DNA of 12,900 bases from Thermopetrobacter sp. (GCA_011374735.1 DRPD01000315.1:1-12900), one strand, 5' to 3'. Shown: positions 1 to 8,927, counted from the first letter of the stretch. Translations and numbers: made by a program. Notes: generated from the letters alone by a model not told the origin.

Positions 1-10
1 AACGCCAGCG

Positions 11-43
11 AAAAAACCGGGCTGGGCGCAGCGGCCACGCCCG
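11..43 (-). terminator. Rho-independent terminator after addA
   Basis: Read on the minus strand, the bases right after the addA stop codon form a GC-rich hairpin. The outer arms are CGGGC (43-39) and GCCCG (22-18). A second pairing, TGG with CCA (37-35 with 25-23), lies inside after a one-base bulge. The stem is followed by one G and then six T residues (16-11). Stem plus U-tract is the standard form of an intrinsic terminator. It begins directly at the stop codon, so it should end the divL-tsaE/amgK-murU-addB-addA transcript. The structure is seen in the sequence; its activity is inferred. Confidence 0.75.
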
Positions 44-3000
44 TCATTCTTCCACGATGCGAGTTGTGGCCGGGCGGAACCGGCGCAACAGTTCTTCAGG
101 CAGTTCCATGAGCCGCGGCAATGCCGTCCACAACAGCGCGCCGCGGATGGCATGCCCCGGCCACAGGGGTTGCGCCGCGGCGGCGTAGGCGGCCAGCTGT
201 GCGATGTATTCCTCCGCCACCCCGGCGATGTCGGCCGGCGGCGGGCGGTTGCTCTTGTAATCGACGATCAGCACCTGCCGGGCCTCTTCGAGCACCACCA
301 GCCGGTCGATCTGCCCGGAGATCAGCCGTTCGCGCCCCGTGGCATCGATGATGCGCGCCGCGATCGAGACCTCGGCCCGGCTGCCCGGCCCGAACAGCGG
401 CGCGAAGTCGGGATGGTTCATCACCCCGTGGACTTCTTCCCACAGGGCTTTTGCTTCATCGGACGGCATGGCGTGAAAGCGCGTCAGCCAATCGATGGCC
501 TTGCGCTGGCGCGCCGCCGCCGGCAGGTCGGGCAGGAACTGCAGCAGGCGGTGGATCAGATCGCCGCGCCGGAATGGATCGGCGCCGCCCCCGGCCAATG
601 GCGAGAGCACGGCCGGCATCGGCATCCCGCGGCCCAGCCGGGACGGCGCCGCCCAGTCGCGCGCCGTATCCGGGTGGGCTGGCCGTCGGCCCGCCCAGCG
701 GGGCAGAGATGACGGTGCGGCCGCTTGCGCGCCGTGCGCGGCGGTGGCCGAATCGGCTGTCGGCGGGTAGCGCCAGATGTCTCCCGTATTCAGCTCGTCA
801 TGGGCCAGCTGGCGGGCGAAGCGCGCATACCAGCTGCCGTTCGGGGCCTCTTCCCGTCGCTTGTCCAGCGCGCCGCAGACGATCAGTCGGTCGCGGGCCC
901 GCGTCATCGCCACATAGAGTTGACGATTGTATTCGCGCATCTGTTCGGCCAGCGCCCGCGCGATCAGATCGTCGCCCTGTTCATGGCGCAAGCCGGAAGG
1001 CAGCCACAACGGCACGCCGGCGTCACGGCCATCGCCATGGACATGAAATTCGAGATGGCGTTTGTCCGGCCTGCTGGTGGTATCGGCCAGGAACACCACC
1101 GGCGCCTCCAGCCCCTTGGCGCCATGCACGGTCATCACCCGCACTTCGCCGCGCGGCGCCTCCATGTCCCGTTTCAGCTCCGTGCCGGAGGCTTCCAGCC
1201 CTTCCAGAAAGCTCAGCAGCGCCGCATCGCCATCGCGTTCGTGGCGCCGGGCCAGATCGAGAAAGGCCTCCAGCGGTTCTTTCGCCTCACGCCCCAGCCG
1301 GCCGATGAAGGCGCGGCGCATGCCGTCGCGCCCCAGCAGGCGCGTGAAGAATGCCGCCGGCGGCAGGGCGAGCGCTTCGTCCCGCCAGCGTTCCAAGGTG
1401 GCGACGGCCCGCCGCGCCGGCGGGTGGTGGCGCAGTTGCGCCCACAAGGCGGCGCGCCGCCCGCCCCGCGTGGCGCGCAGGCGGATCAGGTCGTCGTCAT
1501 CGAACCACGCCCCATCGTCGCGCCGCAGCAGCGGGCTTTTCAGCACACAGGCCAGGGCCAGGTCGTCTTCGGTGTTGAGCAGGAAGCGGCCCAGGGAGAT
1601 CAGATCGCGCACCGCGATATGCTCGCCCACCTTCAGCCGGTCGGCGCCGGCCACCGGAATATCCCGTTGTTTCAGGGCCGAAATGATGGCGTCCATCAGC
1701 GTGGTGCGGGTGCGCACCAGAATGAGGATGTCGCCCGGTTCGATGGCCCGGGTTCGTTCCCCGTGGCCATCCTTGACGGTGATGGGCTCTCCCGCATCCA
1801 GCCAGCGGCGGATGGTCGCGGCGAGGCGTGCGGCGAGACGCAGACGCGGATGATACGCCTCTTCCAAGGAGCCCGGCGCGGCCCACTTGTCGAGCGCCTC
1901 GCCGCCGGCCAGCGCCTTTTCCGGCGGCCACAGCTCGACGCTGCCGCGCGCCGCGCGCCGCGCGGCCACATGAGGGGGGATTCTCCCATCGATCCCCAGC
2001 GTCATGTCGTCCTGCGTCAAGACCCGGTCGATGATGGTGAGCACCTGCGGCGCGGTGCGGAACGACACGTCCAGCGGCACGGCGCGGAATTCCTGTTCGG
2101 CGGCCGTGACCCGCTGCTCGAAATACGCCTGCATGCGGGCGAATTCCGCCGGCGCGGCGCCCTGAAAGGAATAGATCGACTGCTTGAAGTCGCCCACCGC
2201 GAACACCGTGCGCTCCACCTCCGGGCGCGCCCCGGCGCCGGCCGTGAATTCCTCCGTCAGCCGGCGGATGATCTCCCATTGGCGCGGCGAGGTGTCCTGT
2301 GCCTCGTCGATCAGCAGATGATCGATGCCGCCGTCCAACCGGTAGAGCACCCATGGCGCGACGGGATTGTCCTCCACTTCCAGCAACGCCAGCGTGCGGG
2401 CGATCAGATCGTCGTAATCGTAATGGCCGCTGGCCGCCTTGGCGCGTTCGTAGCGTTCGAGCACCGCCACGCCGACATCGATCAGCGCCGCGTTGAGATC
2501 GCGCAACCGCGCGGCGCGCTGGCGCTGCAAGGCGGCGTGGGTGGCGTCACGCAAGGCGAAAAGCGCGGCGGCCACATCGGGGCGCTCTTTTGCGGCGTTC
2601 GGGGTCAGCACGGAGCGGTCGGCCTTCGCTTGCTCTTTTGCGGTCAGAAAGGCCCGCTTGGCCAGCGCAAAGGCCTGATCCGGGGTTTCGGCGGCCAGCA
2701 GTGCGGCCAACGTGGCGGCTTGCCCCTTGTCCGTGTCCGTCGTTTTCCGCGCCAGAAACGCGGTGGCTTCTTGCAAAGTGTCGCGTGGCAGCCCGGCATG
2801 CCAATGTTCGATGATGGCGGCGGCGTCCTCCGTGCCGGCGGCCAGCAGGGCGCGCTGACGGTCATGCAATTCCTGCTTCGCCTGCGCGACGCGGCGCCGG
2901 TCTTCATGCAGCAGCGGGCGCAGCAGGTGGGCCTGGGCCAGCAGCTTGTGCAACAGGTCGTCGAAATCACGCTCGCCGCGATGCGCCGCGATCTCGCCGA

Positions 3001-3544
3001 TGGCCGCCGCCAATCGCCGGTCATTGGCGGCCAGCACCCCGGCCCGGGCCGCCGCCAGCAGCTCGGCGGCGGCGGCTTCGTCCAGCACCTCGAAGCCCGG
3101 TGGCACCCCGGCCTCCACCGGAAAGGCCTGCAACAGCCGCTCGCAGAAGGCGTGGATGGTCTGCACCTTCAGCCCGCCCGGCGTCTCCAGGGTGCGGGCG
3201 AACAGGCGGCGCGCCAGCACCAGTTCGTCACGCTTCAGCCTGACGCCGAGGGTTTCGTGAATGTCGGTGATCAGTTCGTCATCGCCCTTGTCGATCCACG
3301 AGGCCAGCCGATCGAAGATGCGCGCCTTCATCTCCGCCGCCGCGGCGCGGGTGTAGGTCAGGCACAGGATGCGGGCCGGATCGGTGCCGGTCAGCAGCAG
3401 GCGGATGACCCGGTTGGCCAGCAGGTGGGTCTTGCCGGAGCCGGCATGGGCGCTGACCCAGGCCGAGGCGGCCGGATCGGCGGCCCGGTTCTGCTGCCGC
3501 TGGGCCTTCTGCTCCGGCGCGGCGGGCGGCGTGTCGCGGCTCAT
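44..3544 (-). CDS. addA: AddA, helicase-nuclease subunit of the double-strand break repair complex AddAB
   Basis: AddA is the UvrD-type (SF1A) helicase and nuclease subunit of AddAB. The complex unwinds and resects broken DNA ends and loads RecA in the cytoplasm. The 1166-residue protein shows all expected motifs: Walker A AHAGSGKT (about 32-39), motif Ia LTYTRAAAAEMK, Walker B DEAQD (413-417), motif III GDFKQSIYSFQG (451-462), motif V TVHGAKGLE, motif VI YVAMTRARDRL, and a C-terminal RecB-type nuclease domain with GQIDRL, DYKSNR (D1080, D1095, K1097) and a following QLAAY. The start at 3544 is chosen because its ATG overlaps the addB stop as ATGA (3541-3544), with AGGA upstream. The reading frame is open to an ATG at 3580, but the extra 12 residues look unlike the family. 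It is the last gene before a terminator. Length and motifs are normal for alphaproteobacterial AddA. Confidence 0.96.
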   Translation of the reverse strand: MSRDTPPAAPEQKAQRQQNRAADPAASAWVSAHAGSGKTHLLANRVIRLLLTGTDPARILCLTYTRAAAAEMKARIFDRLASWIDKGDDELITDIHETLGVRLKRDELVLARRLFARTLETPGGLKVQTIHAFCERLLQAFPVEAGVPPGFEVLDEAAAAELLAAARAGVLAANDRRLAAAIGEIAAHRGERDFDDLLHKLLAQAHLLRPLLHEDRRRVAQAKQELHDRQRALLAAGTEDAAAIIEHWHAGLPRDTLQEATAFLARKTTDTDKGQAATLAALLAAETPDQAFALAKRAFLTAKEQAKADRSVLTPNAAKERPDVAAALFALRDATHAALQRQRAARLRDLNAALIDVGVAVLERYERAKAASGHYDYDDLIARTLALLEVEDNPVAPWVLYRLDGGIDHLLIDEAQDTSPRQWEIIRRLTEEFTAGAGARPEVERTVFAVGDFKQSIYSFQGAAPAEFARMQAYFEQRVTAAEQEFRAVPLDVSFRTAPQVLTIIDRVLTQDDMTLGIDGRIPPHVAARRAARGSVELWPPEKALAGGEALDKWAAPGSLEEAYHPRLRLAARLAATIRRWLDAGEPITVKDGHGERTRAIEPGDILILVRTRTTLMDAIISALKQRDIPVAGADRLKVGEHIAVRDLISLGRFLLNTEDDLALACVLKSPLLRRDDGAWFDDDDLIRLRATRGGRRAALWAQLRHHPPARRAVATLERWRDEALALPPAAFFTRLLGRDGMRRAFIGRLGREAKEPLEAFLDLARRHERDGDAALLSFLEGLEASGTELKRDMEAPRGEVRVMTVHGAKGLEAPVVFLADTTSRPDKRHLEFHVHGDGRDAGVPLWLPSGLRHEQGDDLIARALAEQMREYNRQLYVAMTRARDRLIVCGALDKRREEAPNGSWYARFARQLAHDELNTGDIWRYPPTADSATAAHGAQAAAPSSLPRWAGRRPAHPDTARDWAAPSRLGRGMPMPAVLSPLAGGGADPFRRGDLIHRLLQFLPDLPAAARQRKAIDWLTRFHAMPSDEAKALWEEVHGVMNHPDFAPLFGPGSRAEVSIAARIIDATGRERLISGQIDRLVVLEEARQVLIVDYKSNRPPPADIAGVAEEYIAQLAAYAAAAQPLWPGHAIRGALLWTALPRLMELPEELLRRFRPATTRIVEE

Positions 3545-6500
3545 GGCGTCTCGTCCTGCTCCGGTTGCACATGCTGCCATTCGGCGCGCCGGGCCAGATG
3601 GCCGTAGTCGTCATGGCCGCCGCGCAACACCGGCCAGAAGGGCTGGCCGGGATCGAGATAAGCGCCCAGCAAACGCGCCAGGCCGTCCAGCGCCGCCGCG
3701 GCCCGCCGCGCGGGCGGGGGCGATGTCTTCGCGGTATTCAACGGCTGGATCTCGCCGGGTGGCGTGCCGCCGGTGATCTTCACATACATCATCTCCGCCA
3801 CGGCGCGCCGGCCCGCGTCGGCGAAGCCGCCATGGATCAGGATCGCCGCCTCCAGATCGAGTTGCGGATCGTAGCCTTGCGCCGTCGGGTCGCGGGCCGG
3901 GGGATTGCCGGTCTTGAAATCCATCAGACGCGCCTGACCGTCGTTCAGCAGGTCGATCCGATCGGCGATGGCCGACAACGTGCAGTCACGCGCGCCGGCG
4001 GCGAAGGTCATCTCGCCCTTCGTCTCGGCCAGGATTCGCTCAACGCCGTCGCGCCATTGTCGCTCGCGGGCGATCAGCCATTGCGCCAGCCGCTGAAAGC
4101 GGGCCGCGAAGAAGCGCCGGGGGGCCGGCTCGGCGACGCGTTCGGCCAGCGCCGCCTCCAGATGTTCGCGCAGCCGGGTCTCGGCCTCATCGGGCAGCGT
4201 GCGTGGATGATCGCGCAAAAACGCCTCGATGCCGGCGTGCATGGCCGTGCCCAGCACCAGCGGCGTGAGGCGGCAGGGCAGTTCCGGCAGCTTTTCCAGC
4301 CGCAGGACGTGGCGCGCGTAATAGCCGTAAGGGTCGTTGCGCAGCGTGCCCACCCGGCTGGCGGAGATGTGCGCGGGGCGCATGTCGGCCGGCGGCGCCG
4401 GGGCCGGCGGAGCGGTGGGGCGCGGTGGGGCGGCGGGTTCGTCCAGCGCCTCGGCCCAGTTCAAGGGGTCGTGAGGGGGAACCGGCCGCAGGGCATCCGC
4501 CGCCCCGGCGGCGCGCAGCAGGGCCTCCAATCGCAACAGCCAGCGTGATTTTTCCGCCGGTTGCTGGTCGATGCGGGCGGCGCAGGTCATCCACACCTCA
4601 CGGCCCGCCGCGGCCTGGGCGAAGTCATGAGCCGCCAGGCCAATGAAGCGTTCCGGCGGGGGCAGGCCGAGATGGGCCTTGTCCGGCCTGTTGAGCCACG
4701 GGTCATTGTCGGCCACCGGCGGCCACACGCCTTCGTTCAGACCGCCCAGAATGACCCGGTCGGCATGCATCAGCCGCGCTTCCAGCAGGCCGTGGATGGC
4801 CAGCCGCCCGGCGGCCGGCGCCCGAGGGCGCACCGGGCGGGCCGCCAGCTCGGGGAAGAAGAAGGCGATGTAGGAAGCCGGGCTGACGGCCGGCGCGCCG
4901 GCGGCGTGGGCGAGAATGTCGTGGGCCGCGGCGGCCAGCCCCGCGCCGGCCTCGCCGCGCCACAGCAATGGCGTGCCGTCTTCATCGGTGGCGATGGCCT
5001 CGGCGGTCTGCAGATGGGCCCGCAGCAGCCGCTCGAAGTCGATCGGCGTGGTGCGCCGGAACAGATCGCTCATGTCCGTCAAGGCGGCGGCGATGCATTC
5101 CGCCAATCGTTCGATGAGCCGCCACTGCCCATCGTCGATGGCCTTCGCGGCGCGGTGCTCATGGCGGTTGCGCCGGACTTCCGCGCGGCGCTGGCGCACC
5201 AGTTGGGGCAGTTCGGCGATGCCCGGCCAGTTGACCACGGGGCGCAACACCGCCACCTCCAGCAGCCGCGCCGCCGTCGCGACGTCGGCCCGGGCCATGC
5301 CGAAACGGGCCAGCGGGTGGGCCAGCAGCGCCGCCAGTTGCGGCGGCGCGCCGTCATGCCTGGCGGCCTGGCCCAGCAGCTTCAGGAAGATGCCCGGCGT
5401 GGTGTCGGCCAGCGGTTCGCCGGCACTGTCGTCGATGGCGATGTCCCAGCGCGCCAGCTCGTCGCGCACCGCCCGGGCCAGGTCGCGATCCGGGGTGATC
5501 AGGGTGCAGGTCTGTTGCGGTTTCTCCAGCACCTCGCGCATCAGCAGGGCGATGGCCCGGGCCTCCAGATGGCGGCTCGGCGCCTCGATGAGCCACAAGC
5601 CTTCGGCCCCGTCGCGCAGGGCTTCGGCACCGCGAATGGCGCTGTCGCGCCAGTGCTCGGTGGTTTCCGCCGGCCGCATGGCCTCGCGCAACAACCGCAC
5701 GCGATGGGGGCGGCGGCGGAAATGGTCGCTGCCGGGCAGCTCCGCCACCTCCCTGCGATGCACCCCCATGTGCTCCAGCAATTGCTTCATGCCGTATTGC
5801 GGGTGGCTTTCCTCCAGCGCCTCCCAATCGGCCTTGCCCATGGCCCGCGCCAGCCCCGGCAGGATGACGCAGCCGTTGCCAAGCCGTGCGATCATTCCCA
5901 GCAATTCGGCGGTGGCGGCGATGCTGCCGGTGGAGCCGGCGGCGATCACCGGTTCGGCGGGCGGGTTCTCCCGCAGCGTGCGGGCGACGGCGCGCAGCAA
6001 CTCGCCGCGCCGCGCCGCGGCGCCCATGCGCCCCATCCTCTCCAGCAGCCCGGGATATTCAGCGGCCATGAACGCCAGCAGCTCCAGCGTGGCGAGGCGA
6101 TGTTCGGGACGATCCGCCGCCAGTTCATGCACCTTCGACAGCGCGTCCAGCGGCAGCCGGGCGTTCTCGCACAGATCGATGAGCCGCCCCAATGAGGCGG
6201 CCAGCCGGATGGCCTCGCCGGGGGTATGGCGGATAATGTCGGCCAGCGGCCATTGATCGTTGTCCTTCGCCCAATCGGCGATCAGCCCGGCCAGCAGAAA
6301 ACGCCGGGCCAGCGGCGCGATGGGCGGCGGCAGGTCGTGCGACGGGTCGCCGGCGGCGCTGGCGAAGGCCAGCTCGTCCTCATCCACGTCGCCCAGCGGC
6401 CGGATGCGCGGCAGCACGCCGCTCGCCTGTCCGCTCTGCTCCAGCACGGCGGCGGCCAGCGCCCGGGCGGCGCGGCGGCTGGGCAGGAAGATATGCCAAC

Positions 6501-6645
6501 CGGCGATCTCCCTCGGGTCGGGCCTGCGGCCGCCTGGCTGCGGCAGGTGGCCGTCCAGAATGGCCCGCGCCAATGCGGGCAGGAACGGCACGTCGGGATC
6601 GATGGTATAGACCCGCGGGCGACGGTGTTGTCCTTCAGCTGGCAT
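3541..6645 (-). CDS. addB: AddB, alphaproteobacterial-type partner subunit of AddAB
   Basis: This is the second subunit of the AddAB helicase-nuclease, which repairs double-strand breaks with AddA and RecA. The 1034-residue protein begins with RVYTIDPDVPFLPALARAI, typical of the alphaproteobacterial family. It carries GSTGS (237-241) and GGLNEGVWPP (634-643) in the helicase-like core. A proline/alanine-rich linker (about 733-757) leads to a RecB-type nuclease domain with GTAMHAGIEAFL (799-810), ADRIDLL (D895), MDFKTG (D909, K911) and PQLDLEA (Q928). No Walker A motif is visible near the N-terminus, and the C-terminus lacks the cysteine cluster that binds Fe-S in Firmicutes AddB. Both are consistent with the alphaproteobacterial branch. 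The ATG lies 11 bases inside the end of murU, with GGAGG about 15 bases upstream, so translation is probably coupled to murU. The end overlaps the addA start by four bases. Confidence 0.94.
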   Translation of the reverse strand: MPAEGQHRRPRVYTIDPDVPFLPALARAILDGHLPQPGGRRPDPREIAGWHIFLPSRRAARALAAAVLEQSGQASGVLPRIRPLGDVDEDELAFASAAGDPSHDLPPPIAPLARRFLLAGLIADWAKDNDQWPLADIIRHTPGEAIRLAASLGRLIDLCENARLPLDALSKVHELAADRPEHRLATLELLAFMAAEYPGLLERMGRMGAAARRGELLRAVARTLRENPPAEPVIAAGSTGSIAATAELLGMIARLGNGCVILPGLARAMGKADWEALEESHPQYGMKQLLEHMGVHRREVAELPGSDHFRRRPHRVRLLREAMRPAETTEHWRDSAIRGAEALRDGAEGLWLIEAPSRHLEARAIALLMREVLEKPQQTCTLITPDRDLARAVRDELARWDIAIDDSAGEPLADTTPGIFLKLLGQAARHDGAPPQLAALLAHPLARFGMARADVATAARLLEVAVLRPVVNWPGIAELPQLVRQRRAEVRRNRHEHRAAKAIDDGQWRLIERLAECIAAALTDMSDLFRRTTPIDFERLLRAHLQTAEAIATDEDGTPLLWRGEAGAGLAAAAHDILAHAAGAPAVSPASYIAFFFPELAARPVRPRAPAAGRLAIHGLLEARLMHADRVILGGLNEGVWPPVADNDPWLNRPDKAHLGLPPPERFIGLAAHDFAQAAAGREVWMTCAARIDQQPAEKSRWLLRLEALLRAAGAADALRPVPPHDPLNWAEALDEPAAPPRPTAPPAPAPPADMRPAHISASRVGTLRNDPYGYYARHVLRLEKLPELPCRLTPLVLGTAMHAGIEAFLRDHPRTLPDEAETRLREHLEAALAERVAEPAPRRFFAARFQRLAQWLIARERQWRDGVERILAETKGEMTFAAGARDCTLSAIADRIDLLNDGQARLMDFKTGNPPARDPTAQGYDPQLDLEAAILIHGGFADAGRRAVAEMMYVKITGGTPPGEIQPLNTAKTSPPPARRAAAALDGLARLLGAYLDPGQPFWPVLRGGHDDYGHLARRAEWQHVQPEQDETP

Positions 6646-7384
6646 CGGCTGGCGGATGCGCCTCCTTGTCGTGTTGACGCATGATCCGTTCCGCCTCCGG
6701 AATGGCTTGCGGCGTGCCCACGTGCAGCCACCGGCCGTCGTGGGGCAGGCCGAACAGGCGGCCGGCCGTCATGGCACGGTCGAACAGCCGGTTCATGGAA
6801 AACGGCCCGTCGGGCGCCGCGGCGAAGAGGCGCGGATGGAGCAGATAGACGCCGGTGAAGATTTCGCCCGCCCCGCCGGCTTCGGCGCGGCGCAGGCGGC
6901 CGTCCGCTTCGCGCGTGAAATCGACGCCGCCGCCGTGGCCGACGGCGCGCGCCGGATCGACGGTGAGCAGCAGGATGTCCATGCGCGCCTCGTCCCACGC
7001 GCTTTGCAGGCCGGCCAGGGCCGGCGTGGGGCCGTCCAGCCAGATGCTGTCGCCATTGACGGCGAACAGCGGCGCGGGCGCGAAATGGGCCAGCGCCTTC
7101 TTCAGCCCGCCGCCGGTGTCCAGCAGCCGCTCGCGTTCATCGGAAACGATGATTTCCGGCGGCGCTGGCTGGCGGGCCGCCCAGCGCGCGATCTGCTCGC
7201 CCAGCCAGTGCATGTTGACGACGACGCGCCTGACGCCCTGGGCCCGCAGCCGCTGAAGCGCGTGATCGATGATCGGCCGCCCGGCCACCTCGATGAGCGG
7301 TTTCGGGGTGTGCTCCGTCAACGGCCGCATGCGCTGGCCAAGGCCGGCGGCGAAGATCATGGCCTGGGTGACGGCGCCTTGCAT
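6635..7384 (-). CDS. murU: MurU-type N-acetylmuramate-1-phosphate uridylyltransferase
   Basis: This is a sugar-1-phosphate nucleotidyltransferase of 249 residues. The N-terminal signature AAGLGQRMRPLT (12-23) followed by KPL (28-30) binds the nucleotide. LLDTGGGLKKAL (87-98) and VNGDSIW (109-115), with the metal-binding aspartate D112, follow the family order. MurU, characterised in Pseudomonas putida, makes UDP-MurNAc from MurNAc-1-phosphate and UTP. It lets recycled cell-wall sugar bypass MurA, the fosfomycin target. The specificity is inferred mainly from context, since the AmgK domain that supplies the substrate is encoded directly upstream. On sequence alone a glucose- or mannose-1-phosphate enzyme is possible, but the short length (no left-handed helix domain) favours MurU. 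The ATG abuts the upstream TGA and has a very strong Shine-Dalgarno sequence. Confidence 0.88.
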   Translation of the reverse strand: MQGAVTQAMIFAAGLGQRMRPLTEHTPKPLIEVAGRPIIDHALQRLRAQGVRRVVVNMHWLGEQIARWAARQPAPPEIIVSDERERLLDTGGGLKKALAHFAPAPLFAVNGDSIWLDGPTPALAGLQSAWDEARMDILLLTVDPARAVGHGGGVDFTREADGRLRRAEAGGAGEIFTGVYLLHPRLFAAAPDGPFSMNRLFDRAMTAGRLFGLPHDGRWLHVGTPQAIPEAERIMRQHDKEAHPPADAS

Positions 7385-8923
7385 TCACTCCTCCTTCAGC
7401 CCGTGCGGGAAATGCCGCGTGAACCATGCCGCCAGCGGCGCCAGCGCCGGGTGCTTCAGGGTGCGGCGCAGATAGTGGCGCACCCGGGGGATGTGGGCAA
7501 GATAGGCCGGCTTGCGATCGCGCATGGCCAGCCGGGCGAAGATGCCCAGCACCTTGCTGGCGCGCTGCGCGGCCATGATGGCGTAGGCGGCGCGAAAGGC
7601 ATTGTCGTCAAAGTCGGCATCGGCGGCGCGACGTGATGTGAGATAGCGGGCCAGCATCTCCTCCTCCAACGCCGCCGGAATGGTGAAGCGCGCATCCTGC
7701 AACAGCGACGCCAGATCATAGGCCGCCGGGCCCAGCACCGCGTCCTGCGTGTCGATCAGCCCCACCCGCTTCAGCCCGTCGCGCTCCGCCAGCCAGATCA
7801 GGTTGGGCGAATGATAATCGCGCAGCACCCACACCGGCTGGCCGACGCGGGCCCGTGGCAGCAGCGCGCGCCACGATGCGGTGAAGGCGGTGCGCGCCGT
7901 ATCATCCGGCCGGGTGTCGCTCAGGTGGGGCCAATACCAGTCCAGCAGCAGTTCGGCCTCGATCAGGAAGGCGTCGTCGTCGTAATCGGCCGGTTCATGC
8001 ACGCCGCCGCCGGGCAGCGCCACGGCGCGCGGCCAGCCCCGCGTGGCCATGTCGGCCAGCAGGTCGGTGGCCGCCGCCAGCGGCTTTCGCATCTCGCCTT
8101 GCCGATAGAGATCGCCGAACACCGCCGCGCCCAGATCCTCCAGCAGCATCAGGCCGCGCGGCAGGTCGTGGGCGTGGATGTCGGGCGCCGAATATCCCCG
8201 CTCGCGCAACACCGTGGCGATGGCGTAAACGGCGCCGGCGTCACGGGCCAGATGGGCCAGTTCATCGTAACCGCGGCCACCACGCACCGGCCGGCCGCCG
8301 GATCTGGCCGGCATGTCCATCAGGATGGCGGGCGGCTTGCCGGGGCAGGCGACGCGCTCATAGCGGCGGCTGGAGGCGTCGCCCTGCATGAAGCGGCGGC
8401 AAGCGCCGGCGGGGCACCAGCCGCTGATGAAATCACGGGCGGCGGCGAAGCGGGCCAGACGCGCCGTCCACCCGCCAAGACCGCGCAAGACCGCCACGCG
8501 GCCCGCTCCTTCCACCTTGAGATGAATATCCAGCCGGTCGGCGGCCACACCGGGCAGGCGGTCAGGCCATTCGATGAGCATCACGGCGCCTTCGGCCAGC
8601 TCGTCGAGGCCCAGTTCGTCCACCTCCACCGGATCTCCGATGCGGTAGAGATCCACATGCACGGCGGGGATGCGGGTGAACTCGTAGGTCTGCACCAGCG
8701 TGAAGGTGGGGCTTGGCACCTCGAACGGCCCCAGATCGGGGGCCAGGGCGTGGATCAGGGCACGCGCCAGGGTGCTCTTGCCGCTGCCCAGATCGCCGCG
8801 CAGCAGCAGCCGGTCACCGGGGCCGACGAACAGCGCCAGTTCGGCGCCCAGCGCCCGCGTCGCCGCTTCATCGGGCAGGGCGATCGTCAGATCATGGTGG
8901 CAAGGCGAGGTGGAGGCGGCCAT
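7385..8923 (-). CDS. Bifunctional TsaE ATPase / AmgK-type sugar kinase fusion
   Basis: One 512-residue protein carries two normally separate activities. Residues about 10-145 are TsaE, the ATPase needed for N6-threonylcarbamoyladenosine (t6A37) formation on tRNAs. They show Walker A GDLGSGKST (43-51), SPTFTLVQTYE (71-81), HVDLYRI (89-95) and IEWPDRLP (117-124). From about residue 177 (RRFMQGDASSRRYERV) the protein is a phosphotransferase of the AmgK family, which phosphorylates the anomeric carbon of MurNAc/GlcNAc. It shows LLEDLG (260-265), the catalytic loop RDYHSPNL (D369, N374) and the metal-binding IDTQDAVLGPAAYDL (D391). The reading frame is continuous with no internal stop. Fusions of this kind are known in some alphaproteobacteria. 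The start is four bases after the divL stop with no clear Shine-Dalgarno, so coupling is likely. MurU, the next enzyme, follows directly. The kinase substrate is inferred from family and neighbour. Confidence 0.9.
   Translation of the reverse strand: MAASTSPCHHDLTIALPDEAATRALGAELALFVGPGDRLLLRGDLGSGKSTLARALIHALAPDLGPFEVPSPTFTLVQTYEFTRIPAVHVDLYRIGDPVEVDELGLDELAEGAVMLIEWPDRLPGVAADRLDIHLKVEGAGRVAVLRGLGGWTARLARFAAARDFISGWCPAGACRRFMQGDASSRRYERVACPGKPPAILMDMPARSGGRPVRGGRGYDELAHLARDAGAVYAIATVLRERGYSAPDIHAHDLPRGLMLLEDLGAAVFGDLYRQGEMRKPLAAATDLLADMATRGWPRAVALPGGGVHEPADYDDDAFLIEAELLLDWYWPHLSDTRPDDTARTAFTASWRALLPRARVGQPVWVLRDYHSPNLIWLAERDGLKRVGLIDTQDAVLGPAAYDLASLLQDARFTIPAALEEEMLARYLTSRRAADADFDDNAFRAAYAIMAAQRASKVLGIFARLAMRDRKPAYLAHIPRVRHYLRRTLKHPALAPLAAWFTRHFPHGLKEE
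7388..7396 (-). promoter_or_regulatory. Strong Shine-Dalgarno of murU inside the end of tsaE/amgK
   Basis: The minus strand reads AAGGAGGAG TGA ATG. The GGAGG core (7394-7390) is five bases before the murU start at 7384, and the same bases encode the last residues (KEE) of the upstream fusion protein. This near-perfect ribosome binding site fixes the murU start. It also suggests that murU can load ribosomes on its own, besides re-initiating after the adjacent stop. Confidence 0.85.
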
Positions 8924-8927
8924 GGGT

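Noticed and set aside
3545..3580. Longer addA starting at ATG 3580
   Set aside because: It would overlap addB by 40 bases and adds residues unlike the family. ATG 3544 gives the classical ATGA overlap.
725..3607. A 960-codon open frame on the plus strand opposite addA
   Set aside because: It mirrors addA, whose helicase and nuclease motifs are unmistakable. The plus-strand translation is low-complexity, rich in Gln, Gly, Arg and Ala, with no recognisable motif. Long antisense frames are common in GC-rich genes.
4561..6195. A 544-codon plus-strand frame opposite addB, and similar ones opposite divL (9249-10679) and the lipoprotein gene (11823-12734)
   Set aside because: Same reason: compositional shadows without domains, ribosome binding sites or plausible starts.
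7385..8400. Aminoglycoside resistance kinase
   Set aside because: The phosphotransferase fold is shared with APH enzymes, but the motif details, the fusion to TsaE and the adjacent murU point to AmgK sugar kinase, not drug resistance.
8390..8420. Possible metal site from Cys170 and Cys175 in the TsaE/AmgK linker
   Set aside because: Only two cysteines, without further ligands nearby. Not enough to claim metal binding.
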